DNA of 64,000 nucleotides from Rebecca billardiae RCC1528 (GCA_965240325.2 OZ251229.1:1550001-1614000); one strand, 5' to 3'. Positions 1 to 11,094 are shown, numbered from the stretch's first letter. Translations and numbers: made by a program. Notes: generated from the sequence alone by a model not told the origin.

Positions 1-24
1 CGCGGCGCGTGCGCGCGTGCGCAG

Positions 25-3000
25 GTGCACAAGCTGGAGAGTCGGATTAACGAGGCCGTGGACGACGAGGGCGCGGCGCCGCGAGCCGAATCCGGCTCGG
101 CTGCGTCACCGACCACCACGCCGTTCGCGGCCGCCGATGATTGGGGCTCGGCAGGCGACTGGGAGGACGCGCCTCCTGCGCGCGTCGCGGGCAAGCTCGG
201 TGCGCGCGCAGGGGCGGCGGCGCACGCGCACAGCCAACCAAGTGCGGTGGGCGCGGCGCGAGCGCACCCGTCGGCGCCCGCGTGTGGTGCGTGCAGTGCC
301 ACGCCGCTCCCACCCACTGCGAGCCCGTCGCTGAGCGCGCAGCCGTCGGCGCGCGCAGCCGCCGCGTTGGCGCCCGCTGGCACGGCGCAACGCCAAGGCA
401 CGGCCGGGCCAGGTGCGGCCGCGCCGGGACTGTCCGCGGCCAGCGCGCCGGCGGCGGCGGCGGGGACGACGACGGTGACGAAGAAGAGCGCAGAGCCGGC
501 GGCGAGCTGCGGGTCGACGCAAGCCACGCCTGGGTCGGACGCCAAGGCGCACGCAGCCGCTACGCCCGCCGCAGCGCAGGCCAGCAGCGCTCCTGCGCCG
601 CCTGAGCACTCGGCGGCAGGCGCGCCCGCGGCGCAGCCGGTGGCAAGCATCGGAGCCGCGGTGTGTGCCGCGCATGCGCCCGCGCCGTCAGAGGCGGTTG
701 CATGCTCGGCGGGCGCAGATGCTCCCGCCGCGAATGACCCCGCGCTCGCTGCTGCGCCCGCGGCGGCGGGCCTCGGGGCGCCACCGCGCCAGCCGGCGCC
801 GGCTGGCGGCAGCGCGGACGGCGCCGCGCCGTCCGCGGCGCGGGCGCGCGTCCAAGCGGCCGCCCCGGCGTCCCTGGCCGCGACGGGGCTCGAGCCGGCC
901 CCAGCGGGCGCGTGCGAGGCGGCGTGGGTGGGAGCCGCCCCGGCGCACGCTGCCGAGCCGCACGCCCCAGCCCCCGCCGCGCTCCCGGCCGAGCTGGCGC
1001 ACGGTGCGCACGCCACAGGGGCGGGCGGCGGCGCGCTCACCGCCGCGAGGGGAACTAGTGAGCCGGCGCCCGAGGCTGACGGCCCCCCCTCGCCGCGGCT
1101 GGCGCGGACGCTCACCGCCGAGCCGGCGACGAGCTGGGCCGAGGCGGAGGGGAGCGAGAGCGTCGCTGACTCGACGGCGACGTCGCCGCGCTCGCCGCCC
1201 ACGCCGTCCTCCGCGCCCGCCCTAGCGCTGGAGGTGACGGCAGCGGCGGCTGGCGCTGCGGCTGGCTCGGCGGATTGCACCGAGCGCGCGCGCGCGGACG
1301 CGGGCGCCGCGCTTGGCTCGGCGCCCGCCGCGGCCGGCGCGGAGGCAGGCGCACGCGCGCGAGGCAAGGATGGCGAGCCCGTCGCGTCCCAGCCCGGCGC
1401 ACTCTGCGAGGACGAGGCGCAGAGCAGCGCGGATGGCGCGTGCTCGGGTGCGGGCGGCGCGGCGCACGGCGCGGCGGCGCGCGGCGCGGGCGGCGCGGCG
1501 CTCGGCCTCGTCGGCGGCCTGACCGATCGGCTGAGTGACACGCTCGCCGGCGGCCTCGGCGGCGCGGCGCCGCACACGCTCCCCTCTCGCGGCCTCCGAG
1601 CTGGGCACGCGCTCGCTCGACGTCTCACAGAGTCGCTCGGTCCGGACCTGCAGCCGGACCTGCAGCCGCAGCCGCACGCGCTGGGCGGAAGCGGCGGCGG
1701 CGTGGATGGCGGCGGTGAGGCGTGCGCGGGCGTTGCGGGGGGCGGCGCGTCCGGCGGCGTGGCGGGCGAGGGCGCGCCGGGCTCGTCCGCGCACGCAGCC
1801 GCCAGCCCCGCCGCCCTCCTCGAGCAGAACGCCGCGCTGCGCGCTCGGCTGCAGCGCGCTGCAGACAGGGCCGAGGCGCTGGCCGAGCAGGCGGCAGCCA
1901 AGGACTCGCAGCTCGGGCAGCTGCTCAGCGAGGGCGAGGCGCTGTCGCGGCGGCAGGCGGAGCTGGAGAAGGGGATCCGGAAGCTGCGGAAGGAGCGCGA
2001 CGAGGCGGTGGGCGCGGCGGAGGCGCGCGCCGCCGCCGACGCCCGAGCGGCCGCCCTGGAGCAACAGGTGGCCGCGCTGCGCGCCGCGGCCGACCGCGGC
2101 GCGGGCGCGGCCGAGGCGGTCGCGGCGAAGGACGAGCAGATCACCGCCGTGCTCGCCGAGGGCGCGGTGCTGTCGAAGCGGTGCGCCGAGCTGGAGAAGA
2201 GCCTGAAGGGCGTGCGCGCCAAGCAGCGCGAGGCGGAGGCCGCGGCGGAGAAGGCCGCGGCCGACGCGGCCGCGCACTCTGCCGCAGCCGAGGCGGCGAC
2301 GCAGCGCGCGCGCACTGCTGAGGCCGCCGCCGCGTCCGCGCGGCGCGAGGCCGACGAGCTGGTGGCGGTGAACCAGGGGATGTCGCGCACGCTGCTGGAG
2401 AAGGACCGCGTGATCGCCGACGCGGTTCACGCGGCGGAGGGCGCGCGCGCCGAGCTCGCGCGTGCGCAGCGCCAGCTTGGAGCCTCGCGGGTGCGTGCGC
2501 GCGCCGCGCGCCGCGCGCCGCGCGCCGCGCGCCGCGCCGCGCCGCGCCGCCGTCCGCGCTGCGCCGCCGTCCGCGCCGGCGCCGCAGCTCACTCGAGCCC
2601 ACGCCGCGCGCACGCACGCCCACGCCGCGCAGGACATGTCCTCCCAGCTCGGCGCGCGCGCGGCGAGCGAGGCGGTCTCGGTGGCGGCGCTCGGCGCGAC
2701 CGTGCTTGAGCTCGAGCGCTGCGTGCACGCCCTCGGCGCGCGCGAGGCGAGCGCGCAGCAGGCCTTGGCGGACGCGGTGCGCGAGGGTGCGGCGCAGGCG
2801 GAGGCGGCGCAGTGGCGGGAGGGGATGCTGCAGTCACAGATCCACGACATGCACGCGCGGTGCGACGCGGCCGAGCGCCGCGCCGAGACCCTCGTCAGCG
2901 CCGTGCCCGACGCAACACGGCCGCTGCTGCAGCAGCTCGAGGCCGCGCACGCGACGCAGCGCGCGCGCGCGGAGGCGTGGGCGGCTGATGAGGCGGCGCT

Positions 3001-4052
3001 GGTCGAGCGCGCGGCGCGCGCCGAGCGGGCCGCGGCCGAGGCGGCGGAGGGGCTCAAGGCCGCGCAGGCCGCGGCCGAGGCCGCCACCGCCGCCGCGGCC
3101 GAGGCGGAGGCGGCGTGCGCGCGCGAGGCGCGCGCGCGCGCCGCGGCCGAGGCGGAGGCTGCCGCGGAGCGCGCGCGCGCCGAGGGCGCGCGCGCCGACG
3201 CGGCAGCGGAGCTTGCTGAGGCGACCGCGGCGGGAGAGAAGGCGACCGCCGAGCTCGCCGAGGCGCGCGCCGCCGAGGCGCGCGCGCGCTCCGAGCTCGC
3301 CGACGCGCGTGCCGCCGCGCGCGACGAGCTCGGCGCCCTCGACGCGCGCGCGCGCGCGGCTGAGAGCGAGCTTTACGAGGCGCGGCGCCGCGGCGCCGCG
3401 GCCGAGCCGGCGTCCGGTGGCGGCGGCGCCGACGGCGCGGCGGAGCCGGCGCGCGCGGGCCGTGGCGGCGGCGGCGTGGGTACCTCGGGCGTGCACGCCA
3501 CCGCCGCCGCGCTCGGCGGCGCGGCCTCTCTCGAGAGCGTGCTCAGCGCGTGGGCGGCGGATGGAGGCGGCGGCGCTGGCGGCGCGGGCGCGGCCGGCAC
3601 TGGCGCGAGGCGGTGCGTGCGCGCGCGCCCGCGCCCGCGCGCGCCCGCGCGGCCGCGCGCGGCTGACGCGCGCCCGGCCGTCCGCCCCGCCGGCGACGAC
3701 TGCGCGCAGCACGGCCGCGCACGAGGCGTGGGCCGAGTCGCAGCTGCGCCAGCGTGCGGGGCAGGTCGCCGCGCTGCACAGCGCGATTGCCGAGCTTGAG
3801 CGCGGGCGCGACAGCCTGCTCACAGACGTTGCCGCGCTCACGCAGCGCACCGAGCAGCTCGAGGCGGAGGCGCGCGGCGCAGAGGGCGCGCGGCACGAGC
3901 ACGAGCAGCTGCGCACGCGGCACGCGGCCGCGCTCGAGCTGATCGGCGAGCAGCAGGAGGAGATCGACGCCCTGCGCGCAGACCTGGATGACGTGAAGGC
4001 GGAGTGGCGGCGGATGGCGCAGGAGTGGTGCCCGCCCGCGCCCGCCCAGTAG
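25..4052 (+). CDS. TMF1: TMF-family golgin (TATA element modulatory factor homologue), 5' end missing
   Basis: This is a long coiled-coil protein that matches the TMF golgins, Golgi tethers that bind Rab6-type GTPases (established for the family). Exons are 25-2490, 2633-3612 and 3710-4052. The frame joins exactly across both GT-AG introns, and the window opens inside an upstream intron ending gcag at 24. The first ~600 residues are Ala/Pro-rich low-complexity sequence. Next come two copies of the TMF DNA-binding-type repeat (KDSQLGQLLSEGEALSRR and KDEQITAVLAEGAVLSKR), then coiled coil. The C-terminal TMF_TATA_bd-type domain (LRQRAGQVAALHSAIAELER through ALELIGEQQEEIDALRADLD) ends about 10 residues before the stop. 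About 1,260 codons are visible. Identification is firm because both diagnostic regions are present in order. The N-terminus is outside the window. Confidence 0.9.
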
Positions 4053-4263
4053 CAGCCCCAGCAGCAGCCATGATGGCAGGGTCCTGCATCGTCGGACTGG
4101 CGGCTCCTACTCACTCACTCCTAATAGCTACAGACAGTACGGTAGCAGTAATCAGTAGGCTCCACTGTCTCCGGTCGTCCACCCCGGTCCGTGGACCCCG
4201 CGCGCATAGTCGTATAAGTGATTCTAGTATCCGATATAGTATCGATCGACGACGTAGTTTCGT

Positions 4264-4307
<44 letters not shown>

Positions 4308-4539
4308 CGAATATAAAATTACAATAATATTAATAACGACTATACTCTGAACAACGCAATTATAATAGACTATACTACGCGCGCAGTCGCATTCCCGGCA
4401 TTCGTCCGCCCGTCGGATTCCTCGGAAGCATCGCCTAAAGCCGCCGCTGCTGCTGGTATCTCTGCGCCGTATCGTCGACCGCACGGCGGCCGCCGACGTG
4501 CTCGTTCGCGCGCGAGTGCTGCGTGCCACGCGCCACGGC
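4053..4539. other. Convergent 3' intergenic spacer
   Basis: This is the spacer between the golgin and the convergent ABC1K gene. It is AT-richer than the genes and contains a (AG)20 microsatellite. I see no coding signal in it. Confidence 0.7.
4265..4304. repeat. (AG)20 microsatellite
   Basis: A perfect dinucleotide run of AG covers 40 bases in the 3' spacer of the golgin gene. Confidence 0.97.
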
Positions 4540-6477
4540 TCACCTCCGGCGGCGGCCGATCGCTCCGAGCAGCCAGCGCGCACACGCCAGCGCGGCGAGC
4601 ACGCGCGACGCGCGCGCGGACGTGAGCACAGCGAGCTGCAGCGCGGCGATCGCGAGCAGCAGCCGCCCCTGCGACGCCTGCTCGGCCTCGAGCCGCTCGA
4701 GCCTCCCCTCCGCCTCGATCGCGCGCACGCGCAGCGGCGCCTGCCCCGACTCCCACTGCGAGAGCTTGGTCGCGATCAGGTCGACGGTGCGCGGCTGCTG
4801 CACGAGCGCGCGCAGGTCTTGCGGACGCCAGCCGACGCGCTCGAGCTGCTTGGCGAGGAGGAAGCCGGGGCCGTCGAGCTCGGCGACGTGCGGCGCGACG
4901 GCGGAGATGAAGTCGAACTCGGGGTCGAGCGAGCGCCCCACGCCGCCGAGCTGCGCGAGCACGCGGAAGATGAACGTGTACACGGACGAGAGCTGCAGGA
5001 AGTCGGCGTCTGCGCCCGCGCCGCCGCCGCCGCCGGCGCCGCTGGTGGCGCGCGCCGCGCGCTTGGGTGCGCCGTCTGCCTGCCGCGCGGCGCCCGCGCC
5101 GATCCGGCCCGAGGCGAAGTTGTCGGCGATCGTGCGCTCGAGCTTGACGCGGTCCGCGCCGGGCGCGACGATCCCCAGCTCGTCGAACGCGCGCACGCAC
5201 GCCTGCGCGTCCGACGCGACGATGGCCTTGATCACAGAGAGGATGCCGGCGCGCTCGGCCGCGCAGCGCGAGCACTGGCCAAAGTCGTAGAAGATGAGCC
5301 GGCCGCCGGGCACCGCGGTGTCGACGGCGAGGTTGCCCGGGTGCGGGTCGGTGTGGAAGAACCCGTCGCGGCAGAACTGCAGCAGGTACGCGCGCGCCAG
5401 CCGCTCGGCGATCAGCCTCGGCTCGAGGCCGGGCGTCGCCTCGAGCTTGCGCACGCTCGTCACCTTCACACCGCTCACCTCCTCCTGCACGAGCACGCGC
5501 GCCGAGGTGAGGTTGGCGAGGACGGCGGGCACCTTGACCCACGCCTCGCGCGAGAACTGCGCGGCGAACTCGCGCTGGTTCGCCGCCTCCTGCGCGTAGT
5601 CGATCTCTCGCAGCAGCAGCTGCCGCGCCTCGGAGTAGAAGTCGCGCCACTTGGTGCGATCCTCCGTGCCGCGCAGCCGGCCGAGGCCGTCCGCGGCGCG
5701 GGCGATGCGGCGGATGTTGGCGAGGTCGGTGTCGTAGAGCTCGCGCAGCAGCGGGCGCTGCACCTTGACGACGACCGGCGTGCCGTCCAGCAGCGTCGCG
5801 CGGTGCACCTGCCCCAGCGACGCCGCGGCGATCGGCGTGCGCTCGAACGAGCGGAAGATCTCGCGCACCGGTCGGCCGAGCTCACACTCGAGCACGGAGC
5901 GCACGCCCTCGTACGGGACGGCGGGGACGTCGTCCTGCAGGCGCTTGAGCGCGTCGATGTACTCGGGCGCGAGCAGGTCGGGCCGGCACGACGCCACCTG
6001 CCCCAGCTTGATGAACGTCGGCCCGAGCCGCAGCACTTGCGAGACGACGCGCTCGGCCGTCTCGCGCCGCCGCGCCGCCGCGGCCGGGCTCGACGGGTCG
6101 AGCCGGCGGGCGCGGGCGACGGAGAAGCCCACGCGGATAGATGTGCGCAGGATGGCGCGGAAGCGCGCGCCCGGCCGCCGCGCGAACTTCTCCCACGACG
6201 TCGCGATGTTCAGCCCGCACTCGTCATCGCCGCCGCGCACGCGCTCGGCGGACGAGTCCGCGGGCGCCCGCAGCGAGGAGGACGCGAGGATCACCGCGCG
6301 TGGGGTGGCGTGCGCGCGCCCTCTCGGCACATCGGCCACGCGGGCGGGCGGCGGAGCCAGCGCCGCCGCCCCAGCCAGCGCCAGCAGCGTGGCACCGCGC
6401 CACGACGCCGATCTTCTCGTCGTCGCAGTCATCGTCGATGCAAGATTCGTCGCCGACCGACGTGAACTGAGGCTCAC
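4540..6477 (-). CDS. ABC1/UbiB-family atypical kinase (ABC1K), probably plastid-targeted
   Basis: This is an intronless 645-residue ABC1K protein. Plant and algal relatives sit on plastoglobules or in mitochondria and act in prenyl-quinone metabolism and stress responses. Visible motifs in order are the family KxGQ element FIKLGQVASCRPDLL (155-169), the Ala-rich loop AAASLGQVH (217-225), the ATP lysine in VVVKVQRP (K238), the family glutamate in LLREIDYAQE, the catalytic loop HTDPHPGN (375-382) and YDFGQ (397-401). A hydrophobic C-terminal stretch near 605-635 could be a membrane segment. The N-terminus has a hydrophobic stretch (ATLLALAGAAALAPPP) followed by an Arg-rich region, as expected of a bipartite plastid leader. 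That leader fits better with initiation at the second Met (position 6432). The divergent ferredoxin gene also looks plastid-directed. Targeting is inference. Confidence 0.93.
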   Translation of the reverse strand: MSLSSRRSATNLASTMTATTRRSASWRGATLLALAGAAALAPPPARVADVPRGRAHATPRAVILASSSLRAPADSSAERVRGGDDECGLNIATSWEKFARRPGARFRAILRTSIRVGFSVARARRLDPSSPAAAARRRETAERVVSQVLRLGPTFIKLGQVASCRPDLLAPEYIDALKRLQDDVPAVPYEGVRSVLECELGRPVREIFRSFERTPIAAASLGQVHRATLLDGTPVVVKVQRPLLRELYDTDLANIRRIARAADGLGRLRGTEDRTKWRDFYSEARQLLLREIDYAQEAANQREFAAQFSREAWVKVPAVLANLTSARVLVQEEVSGVKVTSVRKLEATPGLEPRLIAERLARAYLLQFCRDGFFHTDPHPGNLAVDTAVPGGRLIFYDFGQCSRCAAERAGILSVIKAIVASDAQACVRAFDELGIVAPGADRVKLERTIADNFASGRIGAGAARQADGAPKRAARATSGAGGGGGAGADADFLQLSSVYTFIFRVLAQLGGVGRSLDPEFDFISAVAPHVAELDGPGFLLAKQLERVGWRPQDLRALVQQPRTVDLIATKLSQWESGQAPLRVRAIEAEGRLERLEAEQASQGRLLLAIAALQLAVLTSARASRVLAALACARWLLGAIGRRRR

Positions 6478-6628
6478 CGCCTCACCCTTCCCTCAGCTGC
6501 TCCCGGAAACTCCGGCGCGTACAGTGAGTCTCGTCAGTGATCGATCGTCAGTCTGCACTCTCGATCCTTTGCTCGACACTCACAAACGGGAGCCGAACAC
6601 GGCGTCCACGGCCACGCAATCAGGCAAG
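6478..6628. promoter_or_regulatory. Bidirectional promoter region between ABC1K and ferredoxin
   Basis: These 151 bases separate two divergent start codons, so they must hold both promoters and both 5' UTRs. I recognise no clear TATA box. The shared control region is inferred from the spacing alone. Confidence 0.5.
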
Positions 6629-7000
6629 ATGCGCTGCACGACGGTCGCGACGGTCGCACTCGCGGTGCTGGGGTTCGCCGGGCAGAGCGAGGCGTTCGCC
6701 GTGCAGCCGCGCAGCGCGCTGCAGCGCACACATCTCGCCGCCGTCGCGTCGGACGCGCGCTCATCGATCGCCGCGACCATTCTGGTCGTGAACGGCAAGA
6801 AGGTGAACGCAAAGGCTGGCACGAACCTTGGGGCCGCGCTGCAGAAGGCGGGGTTCAAGCCCAACTACTCGTGCAAGAAGGGCGAGTGCAACTCGTGCGT
6901 GGTCTCCGTGGGCGGCACGCGCATGAAGGCGTGCATTGGCAAGGTGCCCCCCGAGCCCAAGCTCAAGTCGCTGCAGGAGAAGGGTCTGGAGGTCCGCTAA
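6629..7000 (+). CDS. Short [2Fe-2S] ferredoxin-like protein with plastid leader
   Basis: This is a 123-residue protein. Residues 1-20 form a signal peptide (ATVALAVLGFAGQSEAF). A Phe-containing cleavage motif and a basic, hydroxylated stretch (AVQPRSALQRTHLAAVASDA) follow, the classic bipartite leader of red secondary plastids. The mature domain has CKKGECNSC followed 11 residues later by C (CX4CX2CX11C). This spacing matches the 2Fe-2S cluster of SdhB/FrdB-type proteins. Plant-type photosynthetic ferredoxins have about 29 residues before the last cysteine. The domain stops soon after the last cysteine (KVPPEPKLKSLQEKGLEVR). It probably transfers electrons inside the plastid; its partner is unknown. 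The start is the only ATG that precedes the signal peptide. Confidence 0.85.
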   Translation: MRCTTVATVALAVLGFAGQSEAFAVQPRSALQRTHLAAVASDARSSIAATILVVNGKKVNAKAGTNLGAALQKAGFKPNYSCKKGECNSCVVSVGGTRMKACIGKVPPEPKLKSLQEKGLEVR

Positions 7001-7292
7001 GCCCACCCGTCCCGCACACCGTGCCCTGCCCAGCGAGCGTGGGCGCCGCCGGTCAGCTGGGCTTGTGCATGTGCATAGTATGCGTGCCATGGCATGAATG
7101 CCCGCTCGTCGTCGTCCATGTCGTCGCCGCTGACCCTCACCCGTGGCCTCATCAGCGTCTCGCGCTGGCCCGGCCAGCACTCACTTTGCGCTGGGCACCG
7201 CAGACCATGGGTTGCGTCACTAGCTGGGACACTTCATAATTCAAGCCCATTAGAGCATTGGCCTGCTTCCGCCGGATCGAGACGGTTCGTAT

Positions 7293-8987
7293 TCAGGTAT
7301 AGCTGCGGCAAACATGCACGTGGGCAAGGCGTGCAAACCCTTCCAGAAGGCTGTGCTCTTCGGATGTCAAACTCATCTGGTCATCATGTGTGACAGTGCG
7401 TCGCTGCACCTTAGTAGGAAGCGAGTGTGGGTCCTCTGGCCCACTGTCCCAGTAGTGGTAGCGGCCACCAGGAAGTGCATCAGCATTGGTGACGAAGCCA
7501 TAGAGAGAGACCTCATCACACATGGACATGGCCATCATCACAGTGCGCAGCCCTGTGGACGGCACCCAGCCTGGTTTGAGTGGTTGGATAAACTTGCTGA
7601 GCCAGGTCCACACGTTGCTGAATGCAGGGTTGGCATAGCGCAATCCAGCAGCTTTCCATGGCTTTGGATCTGCTCTCAAGAACCAGCGGCAAAGGGACAG
7701 AGAACCACCTGAGAGAAGTGCTGTGGCATTGTGCAGGTCCATGGGGCGGAGTGGGTTGCTGTGTGGCACTGCCTGCCTGCCGTTGAGCTCTTTGCGCACA
7801 GCCTTGACCTTCCTATAATGTGGTGAGGATGGCCCAGCAATCACTCGTGCTGGCCAAGAGATGATCACGTCGAAGTCGGAGCGAGCACCAACGTCACTCT
7901 CAAACCCAGAGAGCACAGGCACATTCACGCGCCACACCATGTCATGGCTGTCGATGTCTGCACCACATCCAGAGCCGAGCATAGCACCACTTGAGCTCAC
8001 GATCGCGCAAGACCCATAGTGCCTGTTGTCATCAAAAGCGCGGCAGCTCTTCATGACATCGTGCAAGGGCATGTGCACTGCGCAAGTGTTCTTGGCATAC
8101 AAGCTCAGGTCCAGTGGGTTGCACACAGCCTGGTTGAGCGAGGCAGCACCCGCACGACAGGATGGGCTTTCCGCCTGTAGCTGTGTGAGGTGAATGCGGT
8201 GGGTGAGTTTCGTGCATGTCACAGGTACAGCAGGTGTGATGCTTGCGATTGAGCCGCTGCTGGGCGCTGCTATCCTGCTGCTGGTGCACGACAGCAGGCG
8301 AGAGTGCTCTCCGAAGTACAACTCCTCTAGGCCCCGATTCGCTGCGCGTGTGCGAACAGCACACGGCTGGCCGTGCTCGTTGAAGTAGTGCCAGCCCAGC
8401 TGCTCTCCTGTGACCCAGTTGCTGCGGTTGCTGGTTGAGGTGAGGTCGATGATCTCATACTTGGCGTTGGACTGTCCCTGCGTGGCGCCGGTGACGTCGA
8501 GGTCATGGTGCATGATCTGGATAGAGTCGTACTCTGCTGCCTGTGCTCGAGCAATGGCCACACCGCTCACAAAAGGGCATGCCATCGTGTGGAAGCTGGA
8601 GTTGACCATGGTGTAGATCTTCCAGCAGATACACTCACTTGAATCACGCACCCTGCACTGCGACCCTTGGGCGAGCGTGCATGGGCAGGTCGTATTGAAT
8701 GCGACGTTGACATCATCATGCGAGCGCAGTACCAGCGTGCGCCCAACATTGTAGAAGAGGTTGGTCGGCGTGTTCTCCGTCACGACTGTCGCGTAGAGCC
8801 AACGAAACGAACCCTGCATGTCATCCAAATTGCCTAGCACGTGGTAGACTGCAACGCGCGTGTGGGGCCGCACAGGCCGAGTGGGCTTGGGCATGCGCGC
8901 CGCCTGATTCAGCCGACGCCCTGGTGCGCCCCCCTGCGCCGCGAGCGAGGAAACCAGGAGCGCGACGAGCAATAGCATGCTCGGCAT
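7293..8987 (-). CDS. GT29 sialyltransferase-like glycosyltransferase
   Basis: This is an intronless 564-residue protein with an N-terminal signal peptide or anchor (MLLLVALLVSSLAA). The C-terminal half carries the GT29 sialylmotifs. Motif L is SCAIVSSSGAMLGSGCGADI to FESDVGARSDFDVI (326-375). Motif S is WVPSTGLRTVMMAMSMCDEV to LYGF (474-498). The motif III equivalent is YHYWD (510-514), and a VS-like His lies at THDDQ (533-537). The first ~300 residues match nothing I recognise and are Cys-containing with N-glycosylation sequons. Family enzymes act in the Golgi with CMP-sialic acid or related CMP-sugars. The donor in an alga is uncertain. Base composition is visibly less GC-rich than the flanking genes. 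An upstream in-frame Met (8987) and a second Met (8978) both fit. Confidence 0.88.
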   Translation of the reverse strand: MPSMLLLVALLVSSLAAQGGAPGRRLNQAARMPKPTRPVRPHTRVAVYHVLGNLDDMQGSFRWLYATVVTENTPTNLFYNVGRTLVLRSHDDVNVAFNTTCPCTLAQGSQCRVRDSSECICWKIYTMVNSSFHTMACPFVSGVAIARAQAAEYDSIQIMHHDLDVTGATQGQSNAKYEIIDLTSTSNRSNWVTGEQLGWHYFNEHGQPCAVRTRAANRGLEELYFGEHSRLLSCTSSRIAAPSSGSIASITPAVPVTCTKLTHRIHLTQLQAESPSCRAGAASLNQAVCNPLDLSLYAKNTCAVHMPLHDVMKSCRAFDDNRHYGSCAIVSSSGAMLGSGCGADIDSHDMVWRVNVPVLSGFESDVGARSDFDVIISWPARVIAGPSSPHYRKVKAVRKELNGRQAVPHSNPLRPMDLHNATALLSGGSLSLCRWFLRADPKPWKAAGLRYANPAFSNVWTWLSKFIQPLKPGWVPSTGLRTVMMAMSMCDEVSLYGFVTNADALPGGRYHYWDSGPEDPHSLPTKVQRRTVTHDDQMSLTSEEHSLLEGFARLAHVHVCRSYT

Positions 8988-9046
8988 GGTGATGAGAATC
9001 CAACGCAGGAACGGACGAGGAACCTCACAGCTTACTCATTATGATA

Positions 9047-9172
9047 TGCACATTCCCTCGTGCGAGTGTGGGCCTCGCGGGTGCGCATGGACGTGTACAC
9101 GCGTGAGAATACTTAATGTCGTTAGGAATCAGGATGATTCAGGTGTCACTATAATCCGACCGTCCGTCACCG
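9047..9172 (+). repeat. Dispersed repeat, copy 1 (partner at 21541-21668)
   Basis: The segment beginning CACATTCCCTCGTG and ending in CCGTCCGTCACC reappears, diverged, at 21541-21668. Copy 1 lies upstream of the GT29 gene. Copy 2 overlaps the end of a coding-like fragment. Confidence 0.6.
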
Positions 9173-9910
9173 GGTTTGGTAACTGACCACCGCCTTCTAA
9201 TGGCCCTGTAACGGCCGGCGGGTCGCTCTAGCGAGGGGTGCTCGACCGTTACGGGAGATTAGATGCACCTGGTAACTGACGCTGCATGCACGACAAGGAC
9301 ACACCCACAAAACAGACCGGCGCAGGCAGGTGAGCATCGCGGTGCAGGCTATGCTCTGCCACCAACGCCGACTTCGTGTCGACGATCGGGCACTGCCGCC
9401 GACGAATCAGGAGACCCGCGTCGTCCTACCTGTGTCGTTAAATCATAGAATGAGTCTGCAGCCAAGCCGTTACACGGCACCCTCCGCCTCGGCGCGGAGG
9501 GTCAGCGGGTGCCGTGTGCACGGACTGGGCAGGTGAGTGGCGAGTACTGCGGCTTTGAGGCCGACGACACGCCACACTGGGGAACATATCACCTGATCGA
9601 GGGCCAGGCCCAATCTGTGTGATAAGCTACCCCAGTCATGCCGCTTGATACACACCTTCCCCAACCGACAGTGGGGCTCCACATTCCATACTACTACATC
9701 CTGTCGGCGCGCTGTCGCATCGGCGCCCAGTCGGCGAGTTCGGACGACGACGTTTGTGGACGACGGTGGGGCGAGGACGACGGGCGCTGGCGCGCCGCGA
9801 GGCGGCCGCAGCCCTCATCCACCGGGCCTCGCAGGCGGACGGCTGAACGCATCTTCCGGCGGCGCTACAGTACCATCGGCGACGGCTTCATGGGCGGTGA
9901 CAGTTCGGGC

Positions 9911-9978
9911 GGGCGTCAATCTCGCTGGCCTGCCTGAGCTGTGTGCGTCTCTTATTCTTAGCTAGCTTAGTAAACTGT
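9911..9978 (+). repeat. CTCGCC-family transposon end, copy a
   Basis: This is a copy of a ~55-base sequence containing CTGAGCTGTGTGCGTCTCTT and, downstream, TAGTAAACTGT. It is preceded by GGGCGTCAAT. It has two small insertions relative to other copies. No inverted partner was found nearby, so it may be a solo end. Confidence 0.75.
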
Positions 9979-11094
9979 CCAAGACCAAGTCCAAGGCCTT
10001 GTACTAGTCGGTCGTCGGCGCAACGCGCCACTCCGCCCTGTTGCGCCGGTCTGAATTTTGTGACGACGGTGTCTTTGCATGTTCAATATGTTCAGGCGAG
10101 GGAGGTGATGAACATTGGCACCTCACGCGCGAGTTGGGGAAACGTTGAGTTCCCGAGTTTTTACATGCACGGGGCGGCAATTTCTGGCGCGCGCTATCTT
10201 CCGATTTGAAGGCGGTGCGCGGCTCCGCCGCCGTCACGCTCTCGACGCGCGCGAGCTGCGCGCGCGCGGCGGCGGTTTTGGCCGCGCGGCACTGGGCCGG
10301 CTGGGTCCGCACAGCCGAGTAGGCCACTCTTGCCGCGGTGGTCGTGGCGCGGGGACGTCCCCGCCGCTCGCCAACCTCCCGCGAGCACCTCGCGCCGCCT
10401 CACGCCGCCTTCACGCCGCCTCCACGTGCCAACTGCACGCTCTGGACGCCTCGGCGGCAGAGACGCGCGCGGCGCGGTTGTGTGCCGTGTAGACTGGGCC
10501 CATGCGCGTCCGCTGTCGGTGCGCCCCGGCCACACGCGCGCGCATCCCAGACCTCTCGCCTGATGCGTCGCCGCCGAGCACGGCCGTGCACCTCAGTCTG
10601 CCGTGGTGCCGCGCGCGCGGCCGAGCGAGCAGGCGGCGCGTTGTGGAGCGTGTGACGCGCGAGACGGGAAAGCTTCCGAGCGTCCGAGCCACCGCCGACC
10701 GGCGGCGCGCACGCGATTGGCTTGAGCCATCGGCGCCGACGGCGCGCGTGCGCTGAGCCAGCTGAAGGCGTGTGCGCCACGGCACGGCAGCCGCCCATCG
10801 CGGCCCGCGGCCGTACCCGGGTGCGGCAGGCGCGCTCGGTGCGGGCGCTTCGGGACCACCCTTGGCTTCGGGGCGTGGCCTTACTACTGTACGAGACCGG
10901 AGCCCCTGGAAGCGCGACGCCTATGACCTCGCCCCCGCGACGCCTATCACCTCGCGAGTGAGTGAGCGCGCATCTTGCATGTCAGTGATCGGCACTCAGG
11001 GCACCGGGGTGGCCGTGAGCGAGGCACTGTGAGGCCTGCGTCAGCCCGTCCCTGACCGGTGAAAGAAAATAGTCAAAATACCAAGAGTGGTACG

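Larger units (their letters stand above)
8988..11094. other. Repeat-containing intergenic region
   Basis: No convincing gene is visible. The many short open frames overlap on both strands without consistent codon bias. It holds a 126-base segment also found near 21.6 kb and one copy of the CTCGCC inverted-repeat family at 9911-9978. Confidence 0.5.

Noticed and set aside
1222-3087. Very long minus-strand frame opposite the golgin gene
   Set aside because: High GC leaves few stops on either strand. The plus frame has TMF repeats and consistent splice junctions.
7246-7310. tRNA-like sequence with GGTTCGTATTC
   Set aside because: The T loop lacks the conserved A, and I could not form an acceptor or anticodon stem.
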